From positions 1 through 28,401 of the forward strand of contig CALEJD010000066.1 of the NCBI GenBank assembly GCA_937898195.1: DNA of 28,401 nt, read 5' to 3'. Under the pieces are notes generated by a model. It ran no database searches. It was not told the origin of the DNA and saw nothing but the letters and a program-made list of their open reading frames with translations. This stretch comes from an uncultured Clostridia bacterium (GTDB lineage: Bacteria; Bacillota; Clostridia; Oscillospirales; Acutalibacteraceae). The position numbers were made by a program, and so were the translations under genes. Shown in pieces: positions 8,325-16,837 of the stretch. How positions within the stretch are numbered: position 1 is the stretch's first letter; each line of letters begins with the position of its first letter.

Positions 8325-8885
8325 TCAACTAAATATACGAGGCATATTATCCGCGTCCATAATAGTAAAATCGAAGAAATCAAACTTTTCACGATTTTCA
8401 TTATAGTATGCTTTTGCACAAGCAGAAATTATAAAACATAACCTACGAACATTAACGCGATATGTACGAAACGTTTCTCCGACTTTTTCGTCACCATAGA
8501 AATTTTCAGAAGAACTTGCAGAATCTGCAAGGATATTAAATTCCTTTTTCTTCTCAGTAAGTAAAACAAATTTATCAATTTTGCAACATTCTTCTTTTAT
8601 TTTATCCCTATCGATATTTGGATTACCTTGATGCAAAAAAGAGCACCGTAATTGATATACAACCTCTCCGCTTAAATATGGCATTTGCCCCTCTTCTCCC
8701 GGACACTGTTCATAGGCTCCGACATATTCATCGTACCAATCAATATATCTTTTTCCTGATTTCTTTTCATCAGGATACTTTGCTTTTCCACAGATATCCG
8801 GAAGAGTCAATGCAAGCGATAATGCTGAAAAGAAGCAATCGTTATCAAGCGCCTTATTCATATCATCAATAAGTTTTAAAAGCAC
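8325..8885 (-). CDS. HEPN-like protein (R-x4-H) directly after hsdS
   Basis: A 186-residue mostly helical protein. Residues 80-85 (RCSFLH) form an Arg-x4-His motif, the pattern of HEPN ribonucleases, preceded by a helix containing VVYQL and a long helix at the N-terminus (DCFFSALSLALTLPDICG). Its ATG abuts the hsdS stop codon without a gap, so it is translated with the restriction subunits. In other systems such HEPN proteins act as RNA-cutting toxins or abortive-infection effectors. The assignment rests on this motif and predicted helicity only. A non-catalytic accessory role is possible. Confidence 0.7.
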   Translation of the reverse strand: MLLKLIDDMNKALDNDCFFSALSLALTLPDICGKAKYPDEKKSGKRYIDWYDEYVGAYEQCPGEEGQMPYLSGEVVYQLRCSFLHQGNPNIDRDKIKEECCKIDKFVLLTEKKKEFNILADSASSSENFYGDEKVGETFRTYRVNVRRLCFIISACAKAYYNENREKFDFFDFTIMDADNMPRIFS

Positions 8886-10115
8886 TTAACACACTTCCTT
8901 TTTGCCTGTTACATATTCAAATATAAGGGATTTTTTGTACTCATTGAGTTTAGCAATTTTTGATTGTTTGATTTCAATGAGTTTATCGATTTTTGAACAT
9001 TGGTCATCAAGATATATTACTATTTTATTTTGCTCTGATACAGAAGGAACAGGAATATAAATAGTCTTGAAGTTTTGTGCAGGTAATCTCCATCTACCTA
9101 CATTTGCAGCACCTTGTCCAAACGCATAAAATATTTTGTTTCTGTAATAAGTTTCAAAAACATACAAGAAATAACGAGCATTCATCTCTTTATTTTTCAT
9201 TACAAATACTCGATAATCCGGACTTGTTACACCCTCAAATTCAGATATGCCAACACCACCGGTTAGCAAGTCCATTTGATTCATAGCAAAGTCGCCTTTA
9301 TTGACGATTTGATAATGTGCATATGAGTTTGCTATCTGACCCTCATTACTTGTAATATCCTTTGGAACAATACCTCTTTGGGTGATAGATAATACCTGTT
9401 CAGGCTCTTTACCAAGAATTCTTTTTTCTATTGAAAACAAGGCATTTATGGGTTGAACATTAAACCTCGAATTTACTATACCAATCCACTCAACACCACT
9501 ATCTTTCATTTCAACATCAGGATTTAAGCCTTTTGTAACGACTTCGGTTATAAGCGACTTCTTATACTGCTTAAGTTTTTCAATCTGCGCTTCTTGGTTG
9601 GCGATGAGAGTATGAACTTTTGAACATTTATCATCAAGTAAAAAAGCTATCTTCTTTTGTTCATTTGTTGGCGGTACCACCGTTTTTATAGCAGCCATTT
9701 CATTGTTCATTATTTTGAACCCATTTGTATCTGCTCTTTTATGATGCAGTGCTATATACCACAATGCATATCTTTGATATTCTAAGCAAATATCGTTAGA
9801 TTTTGGCAAAAGTGTTCCACATACATTTGTACAATTATGTCTTCCTCTTCTAAGGAAAATTGTACCTGCGTTAGCACCATCGGTTGTCCACGTTAATTGG
9901 TCTCTATCGAAATCGTAAGTACTAATATATCCCAAACAACCATCATTTTTGGTTTGTGATGAATAGACTGGATATCCATCATCACATAATTCTGTCTTAG
10001 CAATAACCCTGCCTCGACCAATTTCAAACATATTTTTAACAGCAACCACACTGTATTTTTCTGGTATCTCACCTATCCAAGCGACACCACTATTCTTCAT
10101 CTCACGCATTGCCAA
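8886..10115 (-). CDS. hsdS: Type I restriction enzyme, S (specificity) subunit
   Basis: DNA-recognition subunit with the two-fold layout of HsdS. TRD1 covers about residues 1-150, starting with the typical MKNSGVAWIGEIP. It is followed by a conserved coiled-coil helix (NEQKKIAFLLDDKCSKV... to about 200). TRD2 begins at MKDSGVEWIG and is followed by a second, similar helix (EQNKIVIYLDDQCSKIDKLI...). The 409-residue length is normal, so it should bind a bipartite asymmetric site. The target sequence cannot be read from the protein. It overlaps the end of hsdM by 14 bp and abuts the HEPN-like gene. Confidence 0.95.
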   Translation of the reverse strand: MAMREMKNSGVAWIGEIPEKYSVVAVKNMFEIGRGRVIAKTELCDDGYPVYSSQTKNDGCLGYISTYDFDRDQLTWTTDGANAGTIFLRRGRHNCTNVCGTLLPKSNDICLEYQRYALWYIALHHKRADTNGFKIMNNEMAAIKTVVPPTNEQKKIAFLLDDKCSKVHTLIANQEAQIEKLKQYKKSLITEVVTKGLNPDVEMKDSGVEWIGIVNSRFNVQPINALFSIEKRILGKEPEQVLSITQRGIVPKDITSNEGQIANSYAHYQIVNKGDFAMNQMDLLTGGVGISEFEGVTSPDYRVFVMKNKEMNARYFLYVFETYYRNKIFYAFGQGAANVGRWRLPAQNFKTIYIPVPSVSEQNKIVIYLDDQCSKIDKLIEIKQSKIAKLNEYKKSLIFEYVTGKKEVC

Positions 10116-11883
10116 ACAACTCCTTCATAAGTGCTGTTTCTTCTGCTTCTAATTCCTTAATTTCAAGGAAAATTTCATCAGAAGGTGTAGGCGCAACGAA
10201 TTTATAGAAGAGTCTTGTGAAAGGCACTTCGTAACCAACCTTATCCTTGCTCCTGTCAAGGTAAGCAAGAGGATTATAAGGCAAAACGTTCTTTGCAATA
10301 TAAGCATCTATATCCTCTGTTAAAGGAATAATTTCTGTATCTGATTTTGATTTATCGGGCTGCTTCTTGCCCTTCTTAAGAATAGGTTGTCCGTTTTCAT
10401 CACAAATAGGTGTTTCAACAACTACCTTGGTATAACCAAAATCATCGTTATTAAATACCTTTGATTCAACATAAAGATTGCCCTCGGTATATTCCTCATT
10501 ATCAAAGTCTTCATAGGCTTTCATAATAAGTGAAATACAAGCTTCACTTAAATCTACACGCTTGTTACCGATATTCTTTCTGCGTTTTTCGAAGCATTTT
10601 GAAGCATCAATAAGCTGAACCTTACCTTCACGGTGGTCTGCTTTTGCCTTTGTAATAACCCAAATATATGTAGAAATGCCTGTGTTGTAGAAAAGGTCTG
10701 TGGGAAGCTGAATGATAGCTTCAACCATATCGTTATCAATAACATATTTACGGATTTCAGATGCACCACTACCTGCATCACCTGTAAAGAGCGAAGAACC
10801 ATTCTGAATGATAGCCATTCTGCCGGAGCTTTCTTTAAGCTTCTTTACACCATTGAGCATAAAGAGCATCTGTCCGTCAGAAATTGCAGGAAGACCGGGA
10901 CCAAAACGACCGTCGTAGCCTTCTTTTTTAAATTCATCTTCAACTGCAGTTTTTTCTCTTTTCCAGTCAATACCGAAAGGTGGATTACTGATTATGTAAT
11001 CAAACTCAAAGCCTTTAAACTTGTCATCGGAAAGAGTATCGCCATACATCATACCTGATGCATTACCACCCTTAATGAGCATATCTGCTTTTGCGATAGC
11101 ATAAGTTTCGGGGTTAAACTCCTGACCAAAGCAAGTAAGGTCAGCATCTTCATTGATTTCCTGAAGTCTTTCAGTAAGGCAACCAAGCATCTGAGATGTA
11201 CCCATAGCCATATCATAGGCTGTTTTAGTGCAGCCTTCTGCCATAATTTTATCTTTTTCCGGTGCAACAAGAAGCTCTGTCATAAGGTAAATTATGTCAC
11301 GAGCAGTAAAGTGAGCTCCTGCCTCTTCGTTATAGCTTTCAGAAAATTTACGGATAAGCTCTTCAAACACATAACCCATATCTGCTGATGTAATCTTATC
11401 TGGAGACATATTAGCCTTCTGTGAATTGAACTCCTGAATTACAACATAGAGAACATTGCCGTTAACCATTTTCTTAATCTGGTCTGCAAATTCAAAGTTT
11501 TCAATAATATCTGCGATATTAGCAGAAAAACCCTGAATATAATCCTCAAAGTTTGCTTCGATATTATCTGGGTCTGCAAGAAGCTTTGCAAAATCATATT
11601 TGCTTGTGTTATAGAAAAGGTATCCGGATTCTTTGCAAAGAATGCCATCTCTCGCCTTACCTTCAACACCCTGTGAGTCGAGCTTCTGTGCCAACTCTAC
11701 AACAGTAGCTTTGGTAGGAGCAAGTGCATCATCAAATCTTTTGAGTACGGTCATAGGAAGAATTACCTTGCCGTATTCGTGAGGTTTATAAAGTCCCACA
11801 AGGTGGGTCGCAATCTCCCAGATAAGAGTAGCTTTTTCTTGTATATTTGTATTTGTCTGCTTCTGTAATTCGTTAATTGCCAT
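10102..11883 (-). CDS. hsdM: Type I restriction enzyme, M (N6-adenine methyltransferase) subunit
   Basis: Modification subunit that methylates adenine at the site chosen by HsdS, using S-adenosylmethionine. It has the HsdM N-terminal helical domain (about 15-160, KVILPMTVLKRFDD), an HFTARDIIYLM motif (191-201), an AdoMet motif I of the DMAMGT type (224-229) and the catalytic NPPF (300-303). The C-terminal part is the usual subunit-contact region. The ATG follows AGGAGA by 6 nt. First gene of an eight-gene operon reaching hsdR. Its full motifs contrast with the degenerate homologue just upstream. Confidence 0.96.
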   Translation of the reverse strand: MAINELQKQTNTNIQEKATLIWEIATHLVGLYKPHEYGKVILPMTVLKRFDDALAPTKATVVELAQKLDSQGVEGKARDGILCKESGYLFYNTSKYDFAKLLADPDNIEANFEDYIQGFSANIADIIENFEFADQIKKMVNGNVLYVVIQEFNSQKANMSPDKITSADMGYVFEELIRKFSESYNEEAGAHFTARDIIYLMTELLVAPEKDKIMAEGCTKTAYDMAMGTSQMLGCLTERLQEINEDADLTCFGQEFNPETYAIAKADMLIKGGNASGMMYGDTLSDDKFKGFEFDYIISNPPFGIDWKREKTAVEDEFKKEGYDGRFGPGLPAISDGQMLFMLNGVKKLKESSGRMAIIQNGSSLFTGDAGSGASEIRKYVIDNDMVEAIIQLPTDLFYNTGISTYIWVITKAKADHREGKVQLIDASKCFEKRRKNIGNKRVDLSEACISLIMKAYEDFDNEEYTEGNLYVESKVFNNDDFGYTKVVVETPICDENGQPILKKGKKQPDKSKSDTEIIPLTEDIDAYIAKNVLPYNPLAYLDRSKDKVGYEVPFTRLFYKFVAPTPSDEIFLEIKELEAEETALMKELFGNA

Positions 11884-11921
11884 ATTTTTCTCCTGTTTTA
11901 AAACTCAAAATACTCATCAAA

Positions 11922-11950
11922 ATTATATTTCAAATATACCAATCATTAAT
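11922..11950 (-). promoter_or_regulatory. Weak candidate promoter of the hsdM operon
   Basis: In the 98-bp gap before hsdM the minus strand has a perfect TATAAT (11922-11927), but only ATTAAT at the -35 place 17 bp upstream. It may work with an activator, or the operon may also be read through from the upstream cassette, since no terminator is visible in the gap. Confidence 0.3.
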
Positions 11951-11981
11951 ATATCATAAATTCTGTACGATTAATTGTACT

Positions 11982-13343
11982 TTAGCCCAATAATTGACTA
12001 TAAAGTTTAGCCAATTGATTGTCAATTTCTTCTAAAGTTACATCATCCTCTTCTTTAAATATGTCCACATATGAAGCAGGTATCAAACTATATTCCTTGT
12101 TTTGTACTTCCTCATATGACACAACCTTTGAAAAACCTTCTATCGTTTTAGGGTTCAACACAGTTTGTGCTATCAAGTCAATTCTATCTTGAGGAAGTAA
12201 AATCTCCCCGGTTACGTCTGCAACCCTTTCCCTTGCAGTTGCTTGAGTATCTTGTGCATTCACAAAAAGAATGTCTTTGTTTTTCTCCCTTGAAATCACA
12301 AGGATATTGGTTCCAACTGCCGTTCCACGCCACATTGGTGGTAATGCAACTACTGCTTTCAACATACCTTTAGTTAGCATTTCCTCACGCAAAGCCACAG
12401 CCTGTTTCTTTGTTACAAACAAAGGTGAAGACGGAAGTGTTATAACGGCAAGAGATTTTTCATCATCACTCAAATAATCGTGCATAACTTTGTCGATAAT
12501 TGCCAATGAGCTATCAGTGTATTCGTTGTTTTGAGTTTTTTCGAGCTTTGATGCAATGGGTCCATCAACAAAAACTTTATTACCGCAAAGACCGTCTATT
12601 CTCTTTACTAAGCAGTTTTCATTAAAGATTTTAAAGTTACGATAACCATACATAATATATAACATTACTGAAATCGCAACAGAAGCATTATTCAAGTCAG
12701 CATTCATAATTCGAGGCATCGCATTTTTTGTTATTTCTACAGTAGAAAGACCTACACCTGATGCAAAATCGCAAAAAACATCGTCTGATTTAACATTTAA
12801 TATTTGACTTGCAAGCTTGCTCAAGCTGCTTCTTGTTGTATATTCGCCAGAGAAAGAATTCCGGTTCGAATTCAATGCTATATTCTCAATCAAAGCTTCC
12901 ACAAGGGCTTTGCCCAATGTGTTATCCCCGTCTTTTTCTTCAAGGTCTAATGAGCCAAGAATATCCATTACACCTTTAAAATCAGTTGAAACAACATTTT
13001 TTCTCTGTCGGTTTTTGTCTTCTCCAAACAGTTCTCTCGCATACTCGCTGATGGTTTCATTTCCTGACAAAACATCCGATAATCCGTAAGCATCATCAAT
13101 ATACTCTAAAACAGTAAAAATGGTTTCTACGCCATTATCAATATCTCTCATTGCAAACATCTTTTGAGCTCTTGCACACATTTGCATATTTTCAACTGAT
13201 GTTGCGCCGACATAATTATCAACTGCATATTTCAAAAACACCAATCTAACAAGTGAGAACTCAAGATTACGCGAATAAAGAACTGTAAAGAGTTTCTTCT
13301 CCAATTCGCTTATAACATTTTTAACATTAATCAAATCACTCAT
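11982..13343 (-). CDS. HsdM-like protein with degenerate AdoMet and catalytic motifs
   Basis: A 453-residue homologue of type I methyltransferase subunits, recognisable along its length: helical N-terminal domain, SGEYTTR (motif X place, 165-171), a Rossmann core, and the C-terminal VITLPSSPLF and VVALPPMWRGTAVGTNILVI segments. The two defining motifs are eroded. Motif I, usually DPACGSG, is DFASGVG (192-198). The catalytic NPPF place is VDGPIAS (259-265), lacking Asn, the second Pro and the aromatic residue. Methylation is therefore unlikely and DNA or partner binding more plausible. It overlaps the half-S gene by 8 bp. I regard it as a pseudo-enzyme that works with that half-S, rather than a decayed gene, because the frame is intact. 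Confidence 0.85.
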   Translation of the reverse strand: MSDLINVKNVISELEKKLFTVLYSRNLEFSLVRLVFLKYAVDNYVGATSVENMQMCARAQKMFAMRDIDNGVETIFTVLEYIDDAYGLSDVLSGNETISEYARELFGEDKNRQRKNVVSTDFKGVMDILGSLDLEEKDGDNTLGKALVEALIENIALNSNRNSFSGEYTTRSSLSKLASQILNVKSDDVFCDFASGVGLSTVEITKNAMPRIMNADLNNASVAISVMLYIMYGYRNFKIFNENCLVKRIDGLCGNKVFVDGPIASKLEKTQNNEYTDSSLAIIDKVMHDYLSDDEKSLAVITLPSSPLFVTKKQAVALREEMLTKGMLKAVVALPPMWRGTAVGTNILVISREKNKDILFVNAQDTQATARERVADVTGEILLPQDRIDLIAQTVLNPKTIEGFSKVVSYEEVQNKEYSLIPASYVDIFKEEDDVTLEEIDNQLAKLYSQLLG

Positions 13344-13935
13344 AATCTTTCACCATTTCTCTGAAAACAACATCGTTTCTTTTGATTTCTAAATCAACTA
13401 TTTGTTTTAATACTCTAAGTTTTTGCTGTACTTTAATGTAATTAGCACCGATTTCTTTTTGCTCCACCATATCTGGTTTAGGCATCAAAATACTCAGAAC
13501 TTTACCCACTGAAAGAACCGTCATTGTTGCTCCTGCAACCATAACCTTTATTTGCTCTTTACAATAGCTACTATTCAAAAAAGCAACTAAATAATTCACA
13601 TCAATATCTTCCGGACATCTAACTATTGCACAAAATGAAGGAACTATACAATCTTTAGAATCTTCATCTATTAATGCAGCATCAAAAGGAGTTGATAATT
13701 TTATTACAATATCTCCAACCTTGGTTATTCGCTTGTCATCTGCAGGAATCTTCAATTTTTCTTCCGGGAGTTCTTCTACATTTACAGTACCATCTGCACC
13801 AATTGCCTTTGGCACTATAACCTTCCTTACTTCAGCAAAAGGTTCATCAGAGTCTTTCTTCGCAGTTACTCTGCTCATTATTTGACCACTGATAACTTCA
13901 ATGTTTAAATCTTTCAAAGCTCTTAACTTTTTCAT
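13336..13935 (-). CDS. Half-length HsdS-like protein (single TRD)
   Basis: A 199-residue protein shaped like one half of a type I S subunit. One target-recognition domain covers about 1-160, with GDIVIKLSTPFDAALI and a YLVAFLNSSY...ILMPKP core. One conserved long helix follows (EQKEIGANYIKVQQKLRVLK to the end). A single TRD normally acts as a dimer and recognises a palindromic site. Its ATG overlaps the stop of the gene before it (ATGA), and its end overlaps the degenerate HsdM-like gene by 8 bp, which indicates fixed stoichiometry. It is full length for a half-S, not a truncated hsdS: both ends look natural. Confidence 0.85.
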   Translation of the reverse strand: MKKLRALKDLNIEVISGQIMSRVTAKKDSDEPFAEVRKVIVPKAIGADGTVNVEELPEEKLKIPADDKRITKVGDIVIKLSTPFDAALIDEDSKDCIVPSFCAIVRCPEDIDVNYLVAFLNSSYCKEQIKVMVAGATMTVLSVGKVLSILMPKPDMVEQKEIGANYIKVQQKLRVLKQIVDLEIKRNDVVFREMVKDYE

Positions 13936-14345
13936 ATCGCATACCTCTGTTCTGTTATATAGTTGTTTATATATTTCTTGGGGTTTCGTAGAGTTTTCTT
14001 TCCGTAATACATAGGTCTGTGTTGCTCTTCTTTTTTACTCAAGAAACGAACATCATCAACATATTCATCAAAGATTATTAAATCACATTGTGCTCTTTGT
14101 TGCTGTATTGATTTGCATTTGAAATAAGGGTCACACGAATTTTCTTCTCGGATTTCGTTATATCGTGATTCATCAATTTCAATAACATAACGAATGGCAT
14201 CTTTGTGATGGTGTTTCACTCTCGGTAATGACCTTGCAATAGCCGCTGCCTCTTTGCTTGAGTTCGCTGTTATTGCAAAAACTTTTTCGGTGTAACTACC
14301 TTTTCCAACGTGCCCACATTTAGCACAAACCTCGAACATATACAT
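13932..14345 (-). CDS. Small Cys-motif (zinc-ribbon-like) protein leading the half-S cassette
   Basis: The start is set at the ATG at 14345, after AAAGGAG with a 7-nt gap; the longer frame to 14465 would begin inside the promoter. The 137-residue product opens with MYMFEVCAKCGHVGKG, a CxxC knuckle, followed by a compact alpha/beta region (KVFAITANSSKEAAAIARSL) and further Cys (DPYFKCKS). The tail is basic with many Tyr/Asn. I do not know a function. Its translation is coupled to the half-S gene through ATGA, so it is probably a subunit, regulator or effector of that complex. Confidence 0.8.
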   Translation of the reverse strand: MYMFEVCAKCGHVGKGSYTEKVFAITANSSKEAAAIARSLPRVKHHHKDAIRYVIEIDESRYNEIREENSCDPYFKCKSIQQQRAQCDLIIFDEYVDDVRFLSKKEEQHRPMYYGKKTLRNPKKYINNYITEQRYAI

Positions 14346-14436
14346 TATATCTCTCCTTTTTAAAAATGTCAAGAACATTGTGTTGATTGCCTGTTCTTTG
14401 TTGAAATGTTTTTTATGTTCTTTCTGTTGTGACTGA

Positions 14437-14465
14437 ATAATAACACACCTTTTTGTACTTGTCAA
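14437..14465 (-). promoter_or_regulatory. Consensus promoter of the Cys-protein/half-S/pseudo-M cassette
   Basis: On the minus strand TTGACA (14460-14465) is separated by exactly 17 bp from TATTAT (14437-14442). Transcription would start near 14430, leaving a leader of about 85 nt before the ATG at 14345. This shows that the three-gene cassette has its own strong start, apart from the HEPN operon upstream. Confidence 0.75.
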
Positions 14466-14572
14466 CCCTTTTTGTGAAGTTTTTTGAAATATTTTTTATG
14501 TACATATATTTGTTTGGCCTCATTTTACTATTAAACGCTATCTAAGATATAAAAAAGATATCATTATAAACT

Positions 14573-14613
14573 AAAACTACTCCTACAGCACTAACTGCCG
14601 TAAAAGTAGTTTT
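14573..14613 (-). terminator. Probable terminator of the HEPN operon
   Basis: AAAACTACT (14573-14581) and AGTAGTTTT (14605-14613) form a 9-bp stem around a 23-nt partly self-complementary loop. It lies 7 bp past the stop of the small frameshifted gene. The T-rich run is present on both sides, so it could work in either direction. Confidence 0.5.
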
Positions 14614-14619
14614 TCATTT

Positions 14620-14902
14620 TTATTCATCAAACAAGGTGGCAATCTCGTCTTCAGAAATGCAGTCATCAATGGGAGTTGCCATTCCTTCCATTATCTCTTT
14701 TTTAACCTTTGGGTCTCGCGAAAGATAAAGTGTTTCGGCGTAACCGTTATCGTCTTCGGCAACTTTTATTTTGATATCCATAGGTTTATCAGCCTTTCTT
14801 GTATCAATAAATATAATATTCCCATCGCAGTCAACAAAAGCAGTTTGGGAACAATGTACCTATCATAGCAATATTCTCATCCACTTTATTTACACTATGC
14901 AT
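14620..14902 (-). pseudogene. Small gene broken by a one-base frameshift
   Basis: An ATG at 14902 follows AAAGGA by 10 nt and reads MHSVNKVDENIAMIGTLFP before running into a stop at 14831. Dropping one base in the CCCAAAC run near 14848-14851 continues a protein-like frame: TAFVDCDGNIIFIDTRK, then IKVAEDDNGYAETLYLSRDP, ending ISEDEIATLFDE at 14620. The total would be about 93 residues, small and acidic, resembling an antitoxin or accessory protein in size. The family is not recognised. The break may be a true mutation, a sequencing error in the short run, or a programmed shift. The downstream half also has its own internal ATG (14778) that could give a 53-residue product. Confidence 0.55.
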
Positions 14903-14909
14903 TTTCAAT

Positions 14910-15791
14910 TTATCCTTTGTTTTTGACCTCCGTTTTTTTCTTTGTTCTTGTTGCTTTTTGTTCCTTTTTGAAATCAGTATATGTTTTGTCATATTTCTTA
15001 TGTTCTCGCAACAAAACAATCGTTAACATCTCGTTAAAAACCATATCACATAAAGATAAAGCATCTTTTTCGTCAATGCTTTCTACAAGTTCGTTCTCCC
15101 ATTTACCCGTTTTGTTATTATGTCGGATATGTAAATTATTAAGAACATTCTCGGCCTTGTCTATAAGGTCAGTTATGTGAGCATTAGATTCTTTTTTATC
15201 GCTTTCAATATAAAGATTAGTAGCAAGATATGCAAGAGATTTTCTTTTTTCACTTAAAGATAAATCCTCTCTAACATATCTTATTAACTCCCATTGAACA
15301 TCTTCATCTTCGCACAAATCAACAACTTGTTCAAGCGGTGCATTTTGGGGATAAATTATAATTCTATCTTTGTACTCACGTGTGGTAAGTCCCATTCTTT
15401 TTTCAAGAGTATTTATCAGTTCGCAAAACTCAATATTAAATTTTCTGTTACATTCAATACCTTGTTCATTATATAATTTGCCACTGTTATCATTATACAA
15501 CTTAATGAAATTCTCTAAGACTTCTAAATAGTTTATTATCTGCTCTTCATTAGCTTGATATGAATTGGGAAGATTTGCATTAACTCGCTCTAAAAACTCA
15601 TCAACAGAAATACAAGTCCCACGAAGTTTCCAATCAGAAAACAAAAATTTACTTACAATGTCTTTTAAAGAGTATACAAATAACGATTTATGAAAATATT
15701 TCTCAGTGAAAAACAATTCTTCGATTTTTTTTATTTCTGTAGATATGTTGTAATTTTCTTCAACTAATTCAAAAATGTTTTTTCTTGCCAT
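14910..15791 (-). CDS. Unknown 293-residue helical protein
   Basis: No family recognised. The sequence is mostly helical with many charged residues. Notable parts are an N-terminal region (NIFELVEENYNIS), a central REYKDRIIIYPQNAPLEQVV segment, a HIRHNNKTGKW motif near 235, and a basic tail ending KKKTEVKNKG. No membrane segment. It lies 26 bp after the HEPN gene and 7 bp before the frameshifted small gene, so it is in the same operon and could be its partner, immunity factor or sensor. The lysine-rich end could contact nucleic acid. Confidence 0.75.
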   Translation of the reverse strand: MARKNIFELVEENYNISTEIKKIEELFFTEKYFHKSLFVYSLKDIVSKFLFSDWKLRGTCISVDEFLERVNANLPNSYQANEEQIINYLEVLENFIKLYNDNSGKLYNEQGIECNRKFNIEFCELINTLEKRMGLTTREYKDRIIIYPQNAPLEQVVDLCEDEDVQWELIRYVREDLSLSEKRKSLAYLATNLYIESDKKESNAHITDLIDKAENVLNNLHIRHNNKTGKWENELVESIDEKDALSLCDMVFNEMLTIVLLREHKKYDKTYTDFKKEQKATRTKKKTEVKNKG

Positions 15792-15817
15792 ATTATTTTA
15801 ATTCCTTCACAATATAG

Positions 15818-16780
15818 TTATTTCGCAAAACAAACTTCATCATCTTCGTCACCGTTGTTTTCTATTTCGCTTTCTAAATTAAAATCAACAACTTCAAGAG
15901 AATCTTCACTTGTTCCTTCTACTATTTTTTCATTTTCATTTAATCCAAAAGTAAATTGGTCCAAATTTTCTATCATCGTTGACACAATAGTTTTAGCAGC
16001 TAAATCCGCCATTACTTTGCCTACCTCTTTTAATGCTGAAGACATAAGACTTATTGCCTCAGAATAACTTGATTTATCCTTTTCTAACAATTCACATTCT
16101 ACATCATCGAACAACTCATTGCTTTTTGATAAAGTGTTTTTTATTGTTAAAAATTCTGCATAAGAAATGCTTCTTGAGTGCATAACTTTATTTCTTCCGT
16201 CCTTAATATTCAAAAAATTTTCAGGTATATATGAATATTTTCCTTCAAATAATTTATCCCATATGGTAGATTCAGAAATATCATTTAATTTTTTTAAAAT
16301 GTCGTGTTTTGAGTAAGCTGGAGATTTAGAATTAACAAACCCTCTTGCTTCGACTACATAGTCATTATCCGAAAAGAGCATTTGATAAATCTGAGCAAAT
16401 TCCAATTTCTCGATATCTTTGCATTGTTTTATTATATCTAAGTCTTTTGATTTCAACGATGCAATATATAAAACCTTTCTTAAACCACGCTCAAAGTTTG
16501 CCATTTGAGGATATAATCTTTGACAGAAGTAAGAAGAAACTCTATCTGTAATTATAAATAGATTTTCAGATGATAATGTTTCCAAGACAGAACTTTTTAT
16601 CCTATCAAGAACTTTTGCTGTTTCCTCGTTTTCACCAGTTTTTTGAAACGAAAAAATATTCAGTCCTGCTTGTACAACAGGAGTATATATTACTTCTTGT
16701 TCTTCTAACTTTAAAGTCTCGTTTAATTCTTCAATAACGGCTTTATATGTATCATCTTTATACAAAAACTCTATTTTCAT
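15818..16780 (-). CDS. HEPN-domain protein (R-x4-H)
   Basis: A 320-residue soluble protein with a clear HEPN signature. The helix YFCQRLYPQMANFERGLRK (about 84-102) is followed by the RNKVMH motif at 196-201, the Arg-Asn-x3-His pattern of active HEPN ribonucleases. An N-terminal part (1-80) and a long acidic C-terminal region (about 230-320, ending NNGDEDDEVC) surround it. HEPN proteins of this type cut RNA in toxin-antitoxin, abortive-infection and related systems. It follows a membrane protein by 57 bp and precedes the 293-residue unknown by 26 bp. Its acidic tail or a neighbour may restrain it. Substrate and trigger are not readable from sequence. Confidence 0.8.
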   Translation of the reverse strand: MKIEFLYKDDTYKAVIEELNETLKLEEQEVIYTPVVQAGLNIFSFQKTGENEETAKVLDRIKSSVLETLSSENLFIITDRVSSYFCQRLYPQMANFERGLRKVLYIASLKSKDLDIIKQCKDIEKLEFAQIYQMLFSDNDYVVEARGFVNSKSPAYSKHDILKKLNDISESTIWDKLFEGKYSYIPENFLNIKDGRNKVMHSRSISYAEFLTIKNTLSKSNELFDDVECELLEKDKSSYSEAISLMSSALKEVGKVMADLAAKTIVSTMIENLDQFTFGLNENEKIVEGTSEDSLEVVDFNLESEIENNGDEDDEVCFAK

Positions 16781-16837
16781 TATACTCCCTCACCCAGTAA
16801 TATCTTCACTTTCAATTCGTTGATATTATATTTTAAA

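Noticed and set aside
10633..11058. 141-codon plus-strand frame
   Set aside because: It lies entirely inside hsdM on the opposite strand; its Cys/Phe/Ile-rich product is a shadow of the real gene.
14346..14465. N-terminal extension of the Cys-motif protein
   Set aside because: It would start within the -35/-10 promoter; the ATG at 14345 has a proper ribosome site.
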